In this document: positions 7,679 through 15,430 of the stretch, piece by piece
How the letters are laid out: each line of letters opens with the position of its first letter
How positions within the stretch are numbered: position 1 is the first letter of the stretch
Source of the DNA: Streptomyces sp. Ru71
Lineage (GTDB): Bacteria; Actinomycetota; Actinomycetes; Streptomycetales; Streptomycetaceae
NCBI RefSeq assembly: GCF_002920535.1
Contig: NZ_PQSS01000026.1
Span: 1 to 64,000, forward strand
DNA length: 64,000 bases
Direction of reading: 5' to 3'
Translations under genes and position numbers: made by a program
Notes under the pieces: model-generated
Databases searched by the model: none
Seen by the model: the letters and a program-made list of their open reading frames with translations, nothing else
What the model was told of the DNA's origin: nothing

Positions 7679-8763
7679 CAGAGGACCACCACCGAGCGCA
7701 GGACGTCACCGTGGTGCATGCGCTCGAAGGCCTTCTCGACGTCGTCCAGCGCGATGGTCTCGGTGACGAAGGCGTCGAGGTCGAGGCGGCCCTGGAGGTA
7801 GAGGTCGACGAGCATCGGGAAGTCGCGGGAGGGCAGGCAGTCGCCGTACCAGGACGACTTCAGCGCCCCACCCCGGCCGAAGACGTCCAGCAGCGGCAGC
7901 TCCAGCTTCATCTCCGGGGTCGGCACGCCGACCAGCACCACGGTGCCGGCGAGGTCACGGGCGTAGAAGGCCTGCCGGTAGGTCTCCGGACGGCCGACCG
8001 CCTCGATGACGACGTCGGCGCCGAAGCCGCCGGTCAGCTCGCGGACCGCCTCGACCGCGTCGGTCTCCTTGGAGTTGACCGTGTGGGTCGCGCCCAGCTT
8101 CTCGGCGGTGGCCAGCTTGCGGTCGTCGATGTCCACGGCGATGACCTTCGCCGCGCCCGCCAGCTTGGAGCCGACGATCGCCGCGTCACCGACGCCACCG
8201 CAGCCGATCACGGCGACGGTGTCGCCGCGGCCGACGTTGCCGGTGTTGATGGCCGCGCCGAGGCCCGCCATCACCCCGCACCCGAGCAGGCCCACGGCGG
8301 CCGGGGAGGCGGCCGGGTCGACCTTGGTGCACTGTCCGGCCGCCACCAGGGTCTTCTCGGCGAAGGCGCCGATACCGAGGGCCGGGGAGAGTTCCGTGCC
8401 GTCGGTCAGGGTCATCTTCTGCTTGGCGTTGTGCGTGTTGAAGCAGTACCAGGGCCGGCCGCGCAGACACGCGCGGCACTGGCCGCACACCGCGCGCCAG
8501 TTCAGGATGACGAAGTCACCGGGCGCCACCTCGGTGACGCCCTCCCCCACCGCCTCCACGACGCCGGCGGCCTCGTGCCCCAGCAGGAAGGGGAAGTCGT
8601 CACTGATCCCGCCCTCGCGGTAGTGCAGATCGGTGTGGCAGACCCCGCAGGCCTCGATCTTGACCAGCGCCTCGCCCGGACCGGGGTCGGGCACGACGAT
8701 CGTTTCCAGACTGACGGGGGCACCCTTGCTGCGTGCGACGACAGCGCGGACCTGCTGAGCCAT
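7678..8763 (-). CDS. mscR: S-(hydroxymethyl)mycothiol dehydrogenase
   Basis: 361 residues from the ATG, which lies five bases after GAGGAG; a GTG two codons earlier would overlap that ribosome site. It is a zinc-dependent medium-chain dehydrogenase. Catalytic zinc ligands are in CGVCHTDLHY and GHEAAG, the structural zinc cysteines in CGQCRACLRGRPWYC, and the NAD motif is GCGGVG. It is most like the mycothiol-dependent formaldehyde dehydrogenase of actinobacteria. The enzyme oxidises the formaldehyde-mycothiol adduct, which fits formaldehyde release by the oxygenase of this cluster. Its promoter region carries two imperfect copies of the cluster operator. Confidence 0.92.
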   Translation of the reverse strand: MAQQVRAVVARSKGAPVSLETIVVPDPGPGEALVKIEACGVCHTDLHYREGGISDDFPFLLGHEAAGVVEAVGEGVTEVAPGDFVILNWRAVCGQCRACLRGRPWYCFNTHNAKQKMTLTDGTELSPALGIGAFAEKTLVAAGQCTKVDPAASPAAVGLLGCGVMAGLGAAINTGNVGRGDTVAVIGCGGVGDAAIVGSKLAGAAKVIAVDIDDRKLATAEKLGATHTVNSKETDAVEAVRELTGGFGADVVIEAVGRPETYRQAFYARDLAGTVVLVGVPTPEMKLELPLLDVFGRGGALKSSWYGDCLPSRDFPMLVDLYLQGRLDLDAFVTETIALDDVEKAFERMHHGDVLRSVVVL

Positions 8764-8794
8764 GGTCACTCCTCGGCTGACAGAGGATCGAGAT

Positions 8795-8830
8795 GTTGCC
8801 TATTGCGATACGCATCTCGTATTTCGCAAC
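8795..8830 (-). promoter_or_regulatory. Two imperfect cluster operators before the mycothiol dehydrogenase
   Basis: Two 17-bp sequences, 8795-8811 and 8814-8830, separated by two bases. Each keeps one good half (GTTGCC or CGCAAC) of the GTTGCG-N5-CGCAAC repeat and has a degenerate second half. A possible -10 TATCGC, read on the minus strand, sits between the intact outer halves. Confidence 0.45.
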
Positions 8831-8985
8831 ACAGCATTGCGGAGAGGGGGGCGGGGGTCAAGGAATCCGGCAGCGAAGGGCCGAAAGGCAGAACAGCACA
8901 CCCGGCGGCCGGGGTCGATCCACCCCACTCCGAGTGAAGCCAGGGCCTAAGCTCAGGCGTCACATTGCTTCTGAGGAGTTGTCAC

Positions 8986-10173
8986 TTGATCAAGCTCGCC
9001 GCCCCGGTCACTCCCCCGCTGCTCTCGGGCGCCACCCTCGCCTCGGCCACCAGCGTCGCGCAGTCGCTGTACTGGGAGTCCGTGGACCAGTACTGGTACG
9101 TGTGCCAGCCCGACGACACGCCGGAGGACATGGACCGGCTCACCGTCTCACGGCTCACCGCCGACGGCGCCCTGGTGGACAAGATGGTCGTCGGCCGGGC
9201 CGGTCACGGGGCCAACCTGGGCGTCGAGCGCGACGCGACCGGCACCTACCTGTGGATCGACGCCGTGCCGAGCGGCGGCTGGGCCACGGCACTGGCCCGC
9301 GTCCCATACGTCCCGAACGGCACCGCCGACGCCTCCGCCCCCGCCGTGGTGCGCACCCCGCGCACGGGCGTGTACCGGGTGTCGGCGACGGTCGACCCGA
9401 CCCGGCGGCAGCTGATCTACCGCTGGCAGTCGAACGACGTCGCCTCGCCCCAGGCCACCGGCGGCATCGACCGCTACGACCTGGCCGCCGCCGCTGCCGG
9501 CCGGTTCACCCCGCTGCAGACCCTCTCCTACGGCGCGTCCGGCAAGACGCTCCAGGGCTTCACCGCGCTGGGCGACCAGGTGTACCACCTGTACGGCGAC
9601 CAGGGTCAGGACAACGCCACCCTCACCTGCACGGACTGGGCCACGGGCACGCTGCTGCAGTCCCAGCACATCACCGCCTTCGCAGGCCTGGCCTACCGGG
9701 AGCCCGAGGGCGTCTGCGTCTTCGAGAACAGCCCCGGCGACCCCTCGGCCACCCTGGCCTTCGGCATCGCCGCGCGGACCGACACCGGGGTGCGCCACCT
9801 CAACGTCGCCCGCTTCCCGCACCCCGGCACGAACCCGTGGGTGCCGGTGGCCTACAACACCGCGCTCTACAAGCCCAACAGCGACAACTACACCCCCCAG
9901 TACCGGCTCGCCGGCGACCAGGTGTTCCTGCACTTCTCGCTGTCCAAGGTCGACGGCACGGCCTGGGGCCAGGGCGAGACGCTGTTCCAGCTCCCGCTGC
10001 GCGCCCGGCCGGACCGCACCCAGCGCCTGCTCGGCGTGGTCAGCGGCTCGGCCGTCACCGGGGACACGATGGCCGTGCGGTTCGAGGTCACGACCGACGG
10101 CAAGGTGAGCGTCTGGGACGAGCGCAGCCTGGTCGGCTGGATCGGCGGGGACGTCAGCTTCTGGGTGTGCTGA
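8986..10173 (+). CDS. Uncharacterised protein, phage-baseplate/teichoic acid biosynthesis C-like
   Basis: 395 residues. The TTG start is chosen because GAGGAG lies seven bases upstream and no ATG or GTG is better placed. It contains repeated Trp/Tyr-rich strands (LYWESVDQYWYVCQPDD, GTYLWIDAVPSG, RQLIYRWQS, QVYHLYGDQGQD) spaced like blades of a beta-propeller. It resembles proteins labelled teichoic acid biosynthesis protein C or P29-type phage baseplate protein in Streptomyces; neither name proves a function. No signal peptide or membrane segment is evident. Its 3' end overlaps the convergent Tat protein gene by 20 bp. Confidence 0.7.
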   Translation: MIKLAAPVTPPLLSGATLASATSVAQSLYWESVDQYWYVCQPDDTPEDMDRLTVSRLTADGALVDKMVVGRAGHGANLGVERDATGTYLWIDAVPSGGWATALARVPYVPNGTADASAPAVVRTPRTGVYRVSATVDPTRRQLIYRWQSNDVASPQATGGIDRYDLAAAAAGRFTPLQTLSYGASGKTLQGFTALGDQVYHLYGDQGQDNATLTCTDWATGTLLQSQHITAFAGLAYREPEGVCVFENSPGDPSATLAFGIAARTDTGVRHLNVARFPHPGTNPWVPVAYNTALYKPNSDNYTPQYRLAGDQVFLHFSLSKVDGTAWGQGETLFQLPLRARPDRTQRLLGVVSGSAVTGDTMAVRFEVTTDGKVSVWDERSLVGWIGGDVSFWVC

Positions 10174-11041
10174 CCGGGGCGGCGAGGACCCGGTCGAGCC
10201 GCTCGGCCGCGGTCCGCCGCGCCCCGTCGTCGACGCGGCCCGGCTCGCTCAGCTCCAGCGGCCGGGCCAGGACCACGCGCGCGGGCGCGTGGCCCAGCGC
10301 GGCCCGGGTCCGCGGGGACCAGCGGGCGTCCCCGGCCGGGCCGGCCTGGACGACGGCGCGGTAGCGGGCCGGGTCGACGCGCCCGGCGTGCAGGTCCTCC
10401 TCGGTCGCGTACGTGACGTCGTAGCCGGCCGACTCCAGCCAGCGGGAGGCGCTGGTGTCCGTGCCGAAGTCCCCGGGCAGGCCGAGGCCGGCGTGCGGGC
10501 CGCGGGCGGTGCTCAGCGGCACGACCACCAGGACGTCGGAGAGCCGGTCCGGCTCACGCACCACGAACGGGGCGTAGGAGCGGTGCCCGGCGGGGGTGGT
10601 CAGGGCGGCGAGGAAGACGCCGGACACCCAGGTGCGCGGCACCGCCGCCCGCCACACGCGGTCCACGGGGACGTCGGCGGCGGTGAGCAGGTGGCGGGCG
10701 CGCACCCCGGCGTAGTGGCCGAGGCGGTAGATCTCCACAGTGCACACGGGGGCCGTACGGCCGGCGAGGCGCAGGCCGAGGGTCTCGCCGGGGGCGACGG
10801 AGGCCGTCGTCGCCCACCCCTGGATCTCGGGCCGTCGCGCGTCCACCCCGCGCGTCTCGTGCCGGCCCAGGCACCAGTCGTCGCAACCCGGAGCCCGGTT
10901 CTCGCGCACCACGGGGTTGTCGCCGGTCCGCGGCGCGGGCAGCGCCTCGGCGGCCCCGGCAGCCGCCCACTGCACCCCGGTGACGGCCACGGCCGTGGCC
11001 GAGGCGGTGCGCAGCACCGTACGACGGGAAAGCTCCGGCAT
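10154..11041 (-). CDS. Tat-exported N,N-dimethylformamidase beta-subunit-like protein
   Basis: 295 residues from the ATG preceded by GGAGG with seven-base spacing. A twin-arginine signal (SRRTVLRTASATAVAVTGVQ) occupies residues 5-24, with probable cleavage near AEALPAP. The mature part has an N-terminal beta domain (IQGWATTASVAPGETLGLRL, TVEIYRLGHYAG), then LSDVLVVVPLST and a glutamine amidotransferase-like region (SAGYDVTYATEEDLHAG, YRAVVQAG). This layout matches the exported family annotated as N,N-dimethylformamidase beta subunit-like. It is much shorter than DmfA2, so enzymatic activity is doubtful. No functional partner is nearby. Confidence 0.7.
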   Translation of the reverse strand: MPELSRRTVLRTASATAVAVTGVQWAAAGAAEALPAPRTGDNPVVRENRAPGCDDWCLGRHETRGVDARRPEIQGWATTASVAPGETLGLRLAGRTAPVCTVEIYRLGHYAGVRARHLLTAADVPVDRVWRAAVPRTWVSGVFLAALTTPAGHRSYAPFVVREPDRLSDVLVVVPLSTARGPHAGLGLPGDFGTDTSASRWLESAGYDVTYATEEDLHAGRVDPARYRAVVQAGPAGDARWSPRTRAALGHAPARVVLARPLELSEPGRVDDGARRTAAERLDRVLAAPVSTPRS

Positions 11042-11436
11042 GGCTCGACCTCCGCTTGTCATGGAGCGATCATCCTACGGTGATCAGCAGGGCCGCGGAC
11101 CTGCGCCGCGACCGCGGATCCGAGGCGGCGTCCGCAGTCCCCGCCCGGGCTGTCCGGCCCTCCGGATCACGCCGCCGAAGGCCTGCTCAGCGGCCCTGAC
11201 GCGGGCCATTCGCCCGGGCGTCGGGCCCTTCCCGCCCGATACGCCCGACTTCCCGGCGTGACCTGCACAGACGACCCAGCGCGCGCCTTGCGGATTCACG
11301 TCATCGGGCCGTCTACTGTCCTTCACGTCCTCGTTGCGCGCACAACGGGGCCTCTGACGCATCCTGTCTCTCTCCCCGCCACACCGGGCATCCGGTGGCC
11401 GGGAGCACCCCCCATCACCAGAAAGACCGAAGGTCC
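11042..11436. other. Intergenic region without a recognised gene
   Basis: It separates the divergent Tat protein and GNAT genes. Open frames here have no family features. A weak palindrome (CGTTG-N6-CAACG) occurs around 11333-11348, and a possible -10 TACTGT at about 11313. I see no convincing promoter or RNA gene. Confidence 0.4.
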
Positions 11437-12165
11437 GTGCCCGTTGCCGTCGTTCTCACCGGTCGCCTCACGCGGCTGGAGCCCCTCGCGCCGCACCATG
11501 TCGAGGGCCTGGCTCAAGCCGCAGCCGAGGACCGCAGCTCCTATGCGTTCACCCCTGTCCCGCACGGCCTCGACGCGGCCGCCGGCTACGTCGACCGCGC
11601 CCTCGCCGAACAGGCGGCGGGTCGGGCACTGCCGTTCGCCGTGGTCCGGGCCGACGACGGACGCGTCGTCGGATCGACCCGCTTCCTGGAACTCGACTAC
11701 TGGCAGGGGCCCGTGGTCTGGCCCGCCGTGCCCGGCCGCCCCTACGGCGACCCGGTCACCGCGGTGCCCGACGCCGCCGAGATCGGCAACACCTGGCTCG
11801 CCGCGCACGCCCAGGGCACCGGCATCAACACCGAGGCCAAGCTGCTCATGCTGCGCCATGCCTTCGAGACCTGGCGGCTGCGCCGCGTCTGCCTGCGCGC
11901 CGACGCACGCAATCTGCGCTCGCGTGCCGCGATCGAGCGCCTCGGCGCCACGAGCGAGGGCGTGCGCCGGGCCCACTCCCGCGGACTGGACGGGGTCGTG
12001 CGCGACACCGCGTTCTACTCGATCCTGGACGAGGAGTGGCCCGCCGTCCGCGCCATCATCGAGCTGCGGATGACCGCGGCGCGCACCCGGCCGGCGCTCG
12101 GCCACGCGCAGCGGGACGCCGGCCCCCAGCCCGGCGGCTACGACGAGCGGCTCGTGCCCGCCTGA
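11437..12165 (+). CDS. GNAT-family N-acetyltransferase
   Basis: 242 residues from a GTG behind GAAGG. It has the RimJ/RimL-type GNAT pattern: LTGRLTRLEPLAPHH at the N-terminus, FAVVRADDGRVVGSTRFLELD, then the acetyl-CoA loop region GNTWLAAHAQGTGINTEAKLLMLRHAFE and the closing RVCLRADARNLRSRAAIERLGATSEGVRRAH. This subgroup acetylates protein N-termini or small amines; the substrate cannot be told. It ends 60 bp before the phosphatase gene. Confidence 0.85.
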   Translation: MPVAVVLTGRLTRLEPLAPHHVEGLAQAAAEDRSSYAFTPVPHGLDAAAGYVDRALAEQAAGRALPFAVVRADDGRVVGSTRFLELDYWQGPVVWPAVPGRPYGDPVTAVPDAAEIGNTWLAAHAQGTGINTEAKLLMLRHAFETWRLRRVCLRADARNLRSRAAIERLGATSEGVRRAHSRGLDGVVRDTAFYSILDEEWPAVRAIIELRMTAARTRPALGHAQRDAGPQPGGYDERLVPA

Positions 12166-12225
12166 GCCGGGCCGGACCGGGACGCGGTGTGTGGTGGTGA
12201 CGCGGACGAGGTGAGATCATGACGT

Positions 12226-13320
12226 GTGCCACTGCAGGAGTTGCGGCACTCACGGTCCGGGCGGGCGTTGGTCCTGCTCCCGATCGCGCTGATCGTCGCG
12301 GTGTGCGTGGTGGACGTCCTGGCACCGTCGGACGTCCACCTGGGCCCCCTGCTGGTGGCGGCACCCGCGCTCACCGCCGCGTTCGCCGGGCCCCGGCTCA
12401 CCGCGCTGATCGGGCTGCTGGCGGTCGGGGCCCAGATCTTCATCGGGGCCGCGCGGGGCGTCCTCGCCACGGAGAACCTTCAGGCCCAGATCGGTGCGCT
12501 GGTCCTGGTCTCCGGACTCATCGTGTTGTCCTGCCTGTTCAGGGAGAGACGTGAGCGCCAGCTCACCGAGAGCCGCACGGTCGTCCAGGCCGTCCAGGAG
12601 GTCCTGTTCCCGCCGCTGCCCCGGCACAGCGGCGGGCTGGAGCTGGACAGCCTCTACCTCGCCGCGCAGGACGAGGCGACCATGGGCGGGGACCTCTTCG
12701 CCGCCGCCCGCACCCTGGACAGCACCCGGCTGCTGATCGCGGACGTGCGCGGCAAGGGCCTGCCCGCGATCGTCCACGCCGCCCTGCTGCTCGGCGCCTT
12801 CCGCTCGGCGGCCCACCGCCGGCCCACCCTGCCCCGGCTCGCCACCCACCTGGACGGCAGCATGCGCTGGGAGTACCGCCAGTGGAACCCGCCGGAGGCA
12901 CCCGACACCGAGGAGGCCTTCGCCACCGCCCTGGTGCTCGACCTTCCCGACCGGGAGCCGGTCGTCCACCTCGTGGTGTGCGGGCACCCGCCCCCGCTGC
13001 TGCTCAGCGCGGGGCACGCCGAGCCGTTGCCGGTGAAGCGGGTGGCGCCGCCGCTGGGGCTGGGCCAGCTGTCCGGCGACACCGTGTACACGGTGGAGTC
13101 GTTCCCCCTCCGCCCCGGTGATGTGCTGCTGCTGTACACGGACGGCATCACCGAGGCCCGCGACGAGCGCGGGGCGTTCTTCCCGCTGTCCGCCCGGGCG
13201 GGCGTCTGGGCCGCGCAGCGCCCCGACGACCTGCTCCACCGCCTGCGCGACGAACTGCTCACCCACACCCACGGCCGGCTCGGCGACGACGCCGCGGCCG
13301 TGACGATCGCCCGCCGGTGA
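12226..13320 (+). CDS. Membrane-anchored PP2C/SpoIIE-family serine phosphatase
   Basis: 364 residues, GTG start. Three to four hydrophobic segments occupy about residues 12-105 (ALVLLPIALIVAVCVVDVLA; PLLVAAPALTAAF; TALIGLLAVGAQIFIGA; IGALVLVSGLIVLSCLF). A SpoIIE phosphatase domain follows: DEATMGGDLFAAA, LLIADVRGKGLPAIVHAALLLGAFR, VVCGHPPPLLL, GDVLLLYTDGITEARDERG and GDDAAAVTIA, which carry the acidic metal ligands. Such enzymes dephosphorylate STAS anti-sigma antagonists, and one is encoded 1.7 kb downstream. The start has no well-spaced ribosome site, so an ATG seven bases earlier in another frame should not be mistaken for it. Confidence 0.9.
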   Translation: MPLQELRHSRSGRALVLLPIALIVAVCVVDVLAPSDVHLGPLLVAAPALTAAFAGPRLTALIGLLAVGAQIFIGAARGVLATENLQAQIGALVLVSGLIVLSCLFRERRERQLTESRTVVQAVQEVLFPPLPRHSGGLELDSLYLAAQDEATMGGDLFAAARTLDSTRLLIADVRGKGLPAIVHAALLLGAFRSAAHRRPTLPRLATHLDGSMRWEYRQWNPPEAPDTEEAFATALVLDLPDREPVVHLVVCGHPPPLLLSAGHAEPLPVKRVAPPLGLGQLSGDTVYTVESFPLRPGDVLLLYTDGITEARDERGAFFPLSARAGVWAAQRPDDLLHRLRDELLTHTHGRLGDDAAAVTIARR

Positions 13321-13450
13321 GGCGCGCGGGACGGTTTCGTTTTCCGGACTGCCGGTGCGCCGGGTGTTCGTTCCTGGACTTCCGTGTCGTGCGCGCCCCG
13401 GGCAGAAGCACCGGTGACCAGCACAGTGTCGCGTCAGGAGCAGCACCACC

Positions 13451-13768
13451 ATGCCCGAGCACCAGGACCAGGCGTGTGACGTCGCCTCCCTTCGGGAGGA
13501 GATCGCGCAGCTGAAGCAGGCCGTCGTCTCGCACGCCGTCGTCGACCAGGCCATCGGGGTCGTGATCGCCCGGGGCAGGCTGCCGCCCGAGTCGGCCTGG
13601 AGCGTGCTGAGGGAGATCTCCCAGCAGACGAACACCAAACTGCGGGAGGTCGCGGAGCACATCGTGCAGTGGCCGTACTGCGGGTGGCTGCCCCCGGAGA
13701 TCGGCCGGGCCCTGGCCGGAGCACTGGCGCGGCGCCGGCACCCGGGGCCACCCGGGGCAGGCCGGTGA
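13451..13768 (+). CDS. ANTAR-domain RNA-binding regulator
   Basis: 105 residues. Residues about 12-68 form the ANTAR helices (SLREEIAQLKQAVVSHAVVDQAIGVVIARGRLPPESAW and WSVLREISQQTNTKLREVAEHIV). The conserved alanine/aromatic pattern of the domain binds paired-hexaloop RNA to block terminators. There is no receiver or GAF domain, so it is a minimal ANTAR protein that may rely on a partner sensor. AGGAG lies ten bases before the ATG. Its targets are unknown; I saw no obvious paired hexaloops beside it. Confidence 0.87.
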   Translation: MPEHQDQACDVASLREEIAQLKQAVVSHAVVDQAIGVVIARGRLPPESAWSVLREISQQTNTKLREVAEHIVQWPYCGWLPPEIGRALAGALARRRHPGPPGAGR

Positions 13769-13794
13769 GGGCCGCCGCGCCGAGGCGGGCCCGC

Positions 13795-14751
13795 TCAGCC
13801 GCGCAGGGTGCTGGACGGACTGGTGCCGTACACCTCGCGGTACAGGGCGGCGAACCGACCCGGATGGGCGAAGCCCCAGCGTGCGGCGATGTCCGCGACC
13901 GTCCTGTCGCCTTCGGGGTCGGCGGCCCGCAGCTCCTGGTGGGCGTGGGCGAGACGGACGCGGCGCAGATACGCGAGGGGGGTGGTGTCCAGGTGGCGGC
14001 GGAAGGCGTACTGCAGCGCCCGCACGGTGACGTGGCAGGCGGCGGCGATCTCGGCGACGGTCAGCGGCTGGTGGGCGTGGTCCTCGATGTGGGCGACGGC
14101 CCGGCGCAGCGTGGTCGAGTGGGCGTCGTTGCGGTCCTGCGCCGTGGGATCGGTGCGGGCGGTGTTCGGGAAGGCGGCGAGGACGTTGGCCGCGAGCAGC
14201 TGGCCGGCGGTCGAGGCGATCAGGGGTTCGGCGGCGATGTCCGGGTCGGCGAGGACGTGGTCGCGCAGATGGACGATCGTGCTCTTGAGCCGGCGGGCGG
14301 CGGCGGGTGAGTACGGCCGGTGCCCGGTCAGCCGGACGGGCTCCAGGACCGGCTTCGGGCCGGTGGCGGCGACCTGGTCCAGCAGGGCGCTGTCCAGCAT
14401 GGTGATGTTGTAGCGGGCGGTGCAGATCCGTCCGGCGTACGGCAGGTCGGGCGGCGCGAACAGCACCATGTCCCCGGGGCCGAAGCTGTCCCGCACACCC
14501 TGGAAGACGTGGTCCTGGACGGTGCCCTCGTGGACCATGCACAGGCAGATCCTGCCCAGGGGGGTCACCGCGTAGCTCATGTCGAATCCGAGGTCGAGCT
14601 CGTCGACGGTGACCGACGGCATGGCGTCGCGGCGGATGCGCGCCCGGCTGTTCTCCGGTGTGCTGCTGCCGATGGTCATGCGGGCGTAGGCCCGGCACAG
14701 GAAGTCCTCGGTCTCCTCCAGGTCCTGGCTGTCGAACACCAGTGAGTCCAT
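13795..14751 (-). CDS. AraC-family transcriptional regulator
   Basis: 318 residues from the ATG; a GTG one codon earlier is equally possible. The N-terminal two-thirds resembles the AraC-binding-like cupin domain (MSYAVTPLGRICLCMVHEGTVQ, DMVLFAPPDLPYAGRICTARYNITML). The C-terminal 100 residues hold the two helix-turn-helix motifs: PLTVAEIAAACHVTVRALQYAFRRHLDTTPLAYLRRVRLAHAHQEL and TVADIAARWGFAHPGRFAALYREVYGTSPS, ending in the family signature. It is convergent with the ANTAR gene. The target genes cannot be deduced. Confidence 0.9.
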   Translation of the reverse strand: MDSLVFDSQDLEETEDFLCRAYARMTIGSSTPENSRARIRRDAMPSVTVDELDLGFDMSYAVTPLGRICLCMVHEGTVQDHVFQGVRDSFGPGDMVLFAPPDLPYAGRICTARYNITMLDSALLDQVAATGPKPVLEPVRLTGHRPYSPAAARRLKSTIVHLRDHVLADPDIAAEPLIASTAGQLLAANVLAAFPNTARTDPTAQDRNDAHSTTLRRAVAHIEDHAHQPLTVAEIAAACHVTVRALQYAFRRHLDTTPLAYLRRVRLAHAHQELRAADPEGDRTVADIAARWGFAHPGRFAALYREVYGTSPSSTLRG

Positions 14752-15034
14752 CACGTCACCGCCCTGCCGCAATCGGGAGTCCTGCACGGACCGGCAGTGC
14801 GTGAACACACGCGTCGGTGACCGGGCCTGCCCTCCGACGCTACCCGCTTCCCCGGCCGCCGAAGCCGCCGGGGGCGCGGCGATCTTCGTTCTCCGGACAG
14901 ATCGGCAGGCGCGTCTTCGCCCCCGGGGTCTTGCGCCGGGCCCGCACGGGGAAGAAATACGCGAGCAGCGTCGCTGCTCCGGGACCGCGTCGCGTCGTCG
15001 GCGGCCGGAGGGGGAAACGACCGAGGGGGCCACC

Positions 15035-15388
15035 GTGAACGACGAGGTGTGCATCCGGGTGACGGAGGAGGCGGGCCACCTGCCGCTGGTCACCGTGACG
15101 GGCCCGCTGGATCTGTACTCCGGTCCTCAGCTGTACCGGCAGGCCACCGCGGTGCTGGCGAGGCATCCGTCGCTGATGGTGGACCTGGCCGGGGTGACCA
15201 CGTGCGACTCCTCCGGGCTCAACACGATCCTGCGGCTGTGCCGACGCGCCCGCGAGGCCCGTGGCCGCCTGGTCCTCGTCTCCCCGCCGGCGCTGCTGGA
15301 CCGGCTGATGCCGCTCGCCGCCGGGGAGAGCGCCCTGGTCGTCCACCACAGCGTGGAAGAGGCACGCACGAGGCGTCTCGCGGCCTGA
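15035..15388 (+). CDS. STAS-domain anti-sigma factor antagonist
   Basis: 117 residues, GTG start five bases after GAGGGGG. It has the SpoIIAA/RsbV fold: VTVTGPLDLYSGPQLY at the N-terminus and the phosphorylatable serine region VDLAGVTTCDSSGLNTILRLCRRARE. In this family an anti-sigma kinase phosphorylates the serine and a PP2C phosphatase, such as the one at 12226-13320, reverses it. No kinase gene is present in the window. Longer upstream extensions of the frame are not supported by a ribosome site. Confidence 0.9.
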   Translation: MNDEVCIRVTEEAGHLPLVTVTGPLDLYSGPQLYRQATAVLARHPSLMVDLAGVTTCDSSGLNTILRLCRRAREARGRLVLVSPPALLDRLMPLAAGESALVVHHSVEEARTRRLAA

Positions 15389-15430
15389 CCGGTGACACGG
15401 CCCGCCGAGGAGGCAGCGCGGTGCGCGTGC

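Noticed and set aside
11084..11362. A 92-codon minus-strand frame between the Tat protein and GNAT genes
   Set aside because: No ribosome site, biased composition and no recognisable family.
12219..12554. A frame starting at the ATG 12219
   Set aside because: Although a GAGGTG site precedes it, the product is arginine/glycine-rich and overlaps the phosphatase in another frame.
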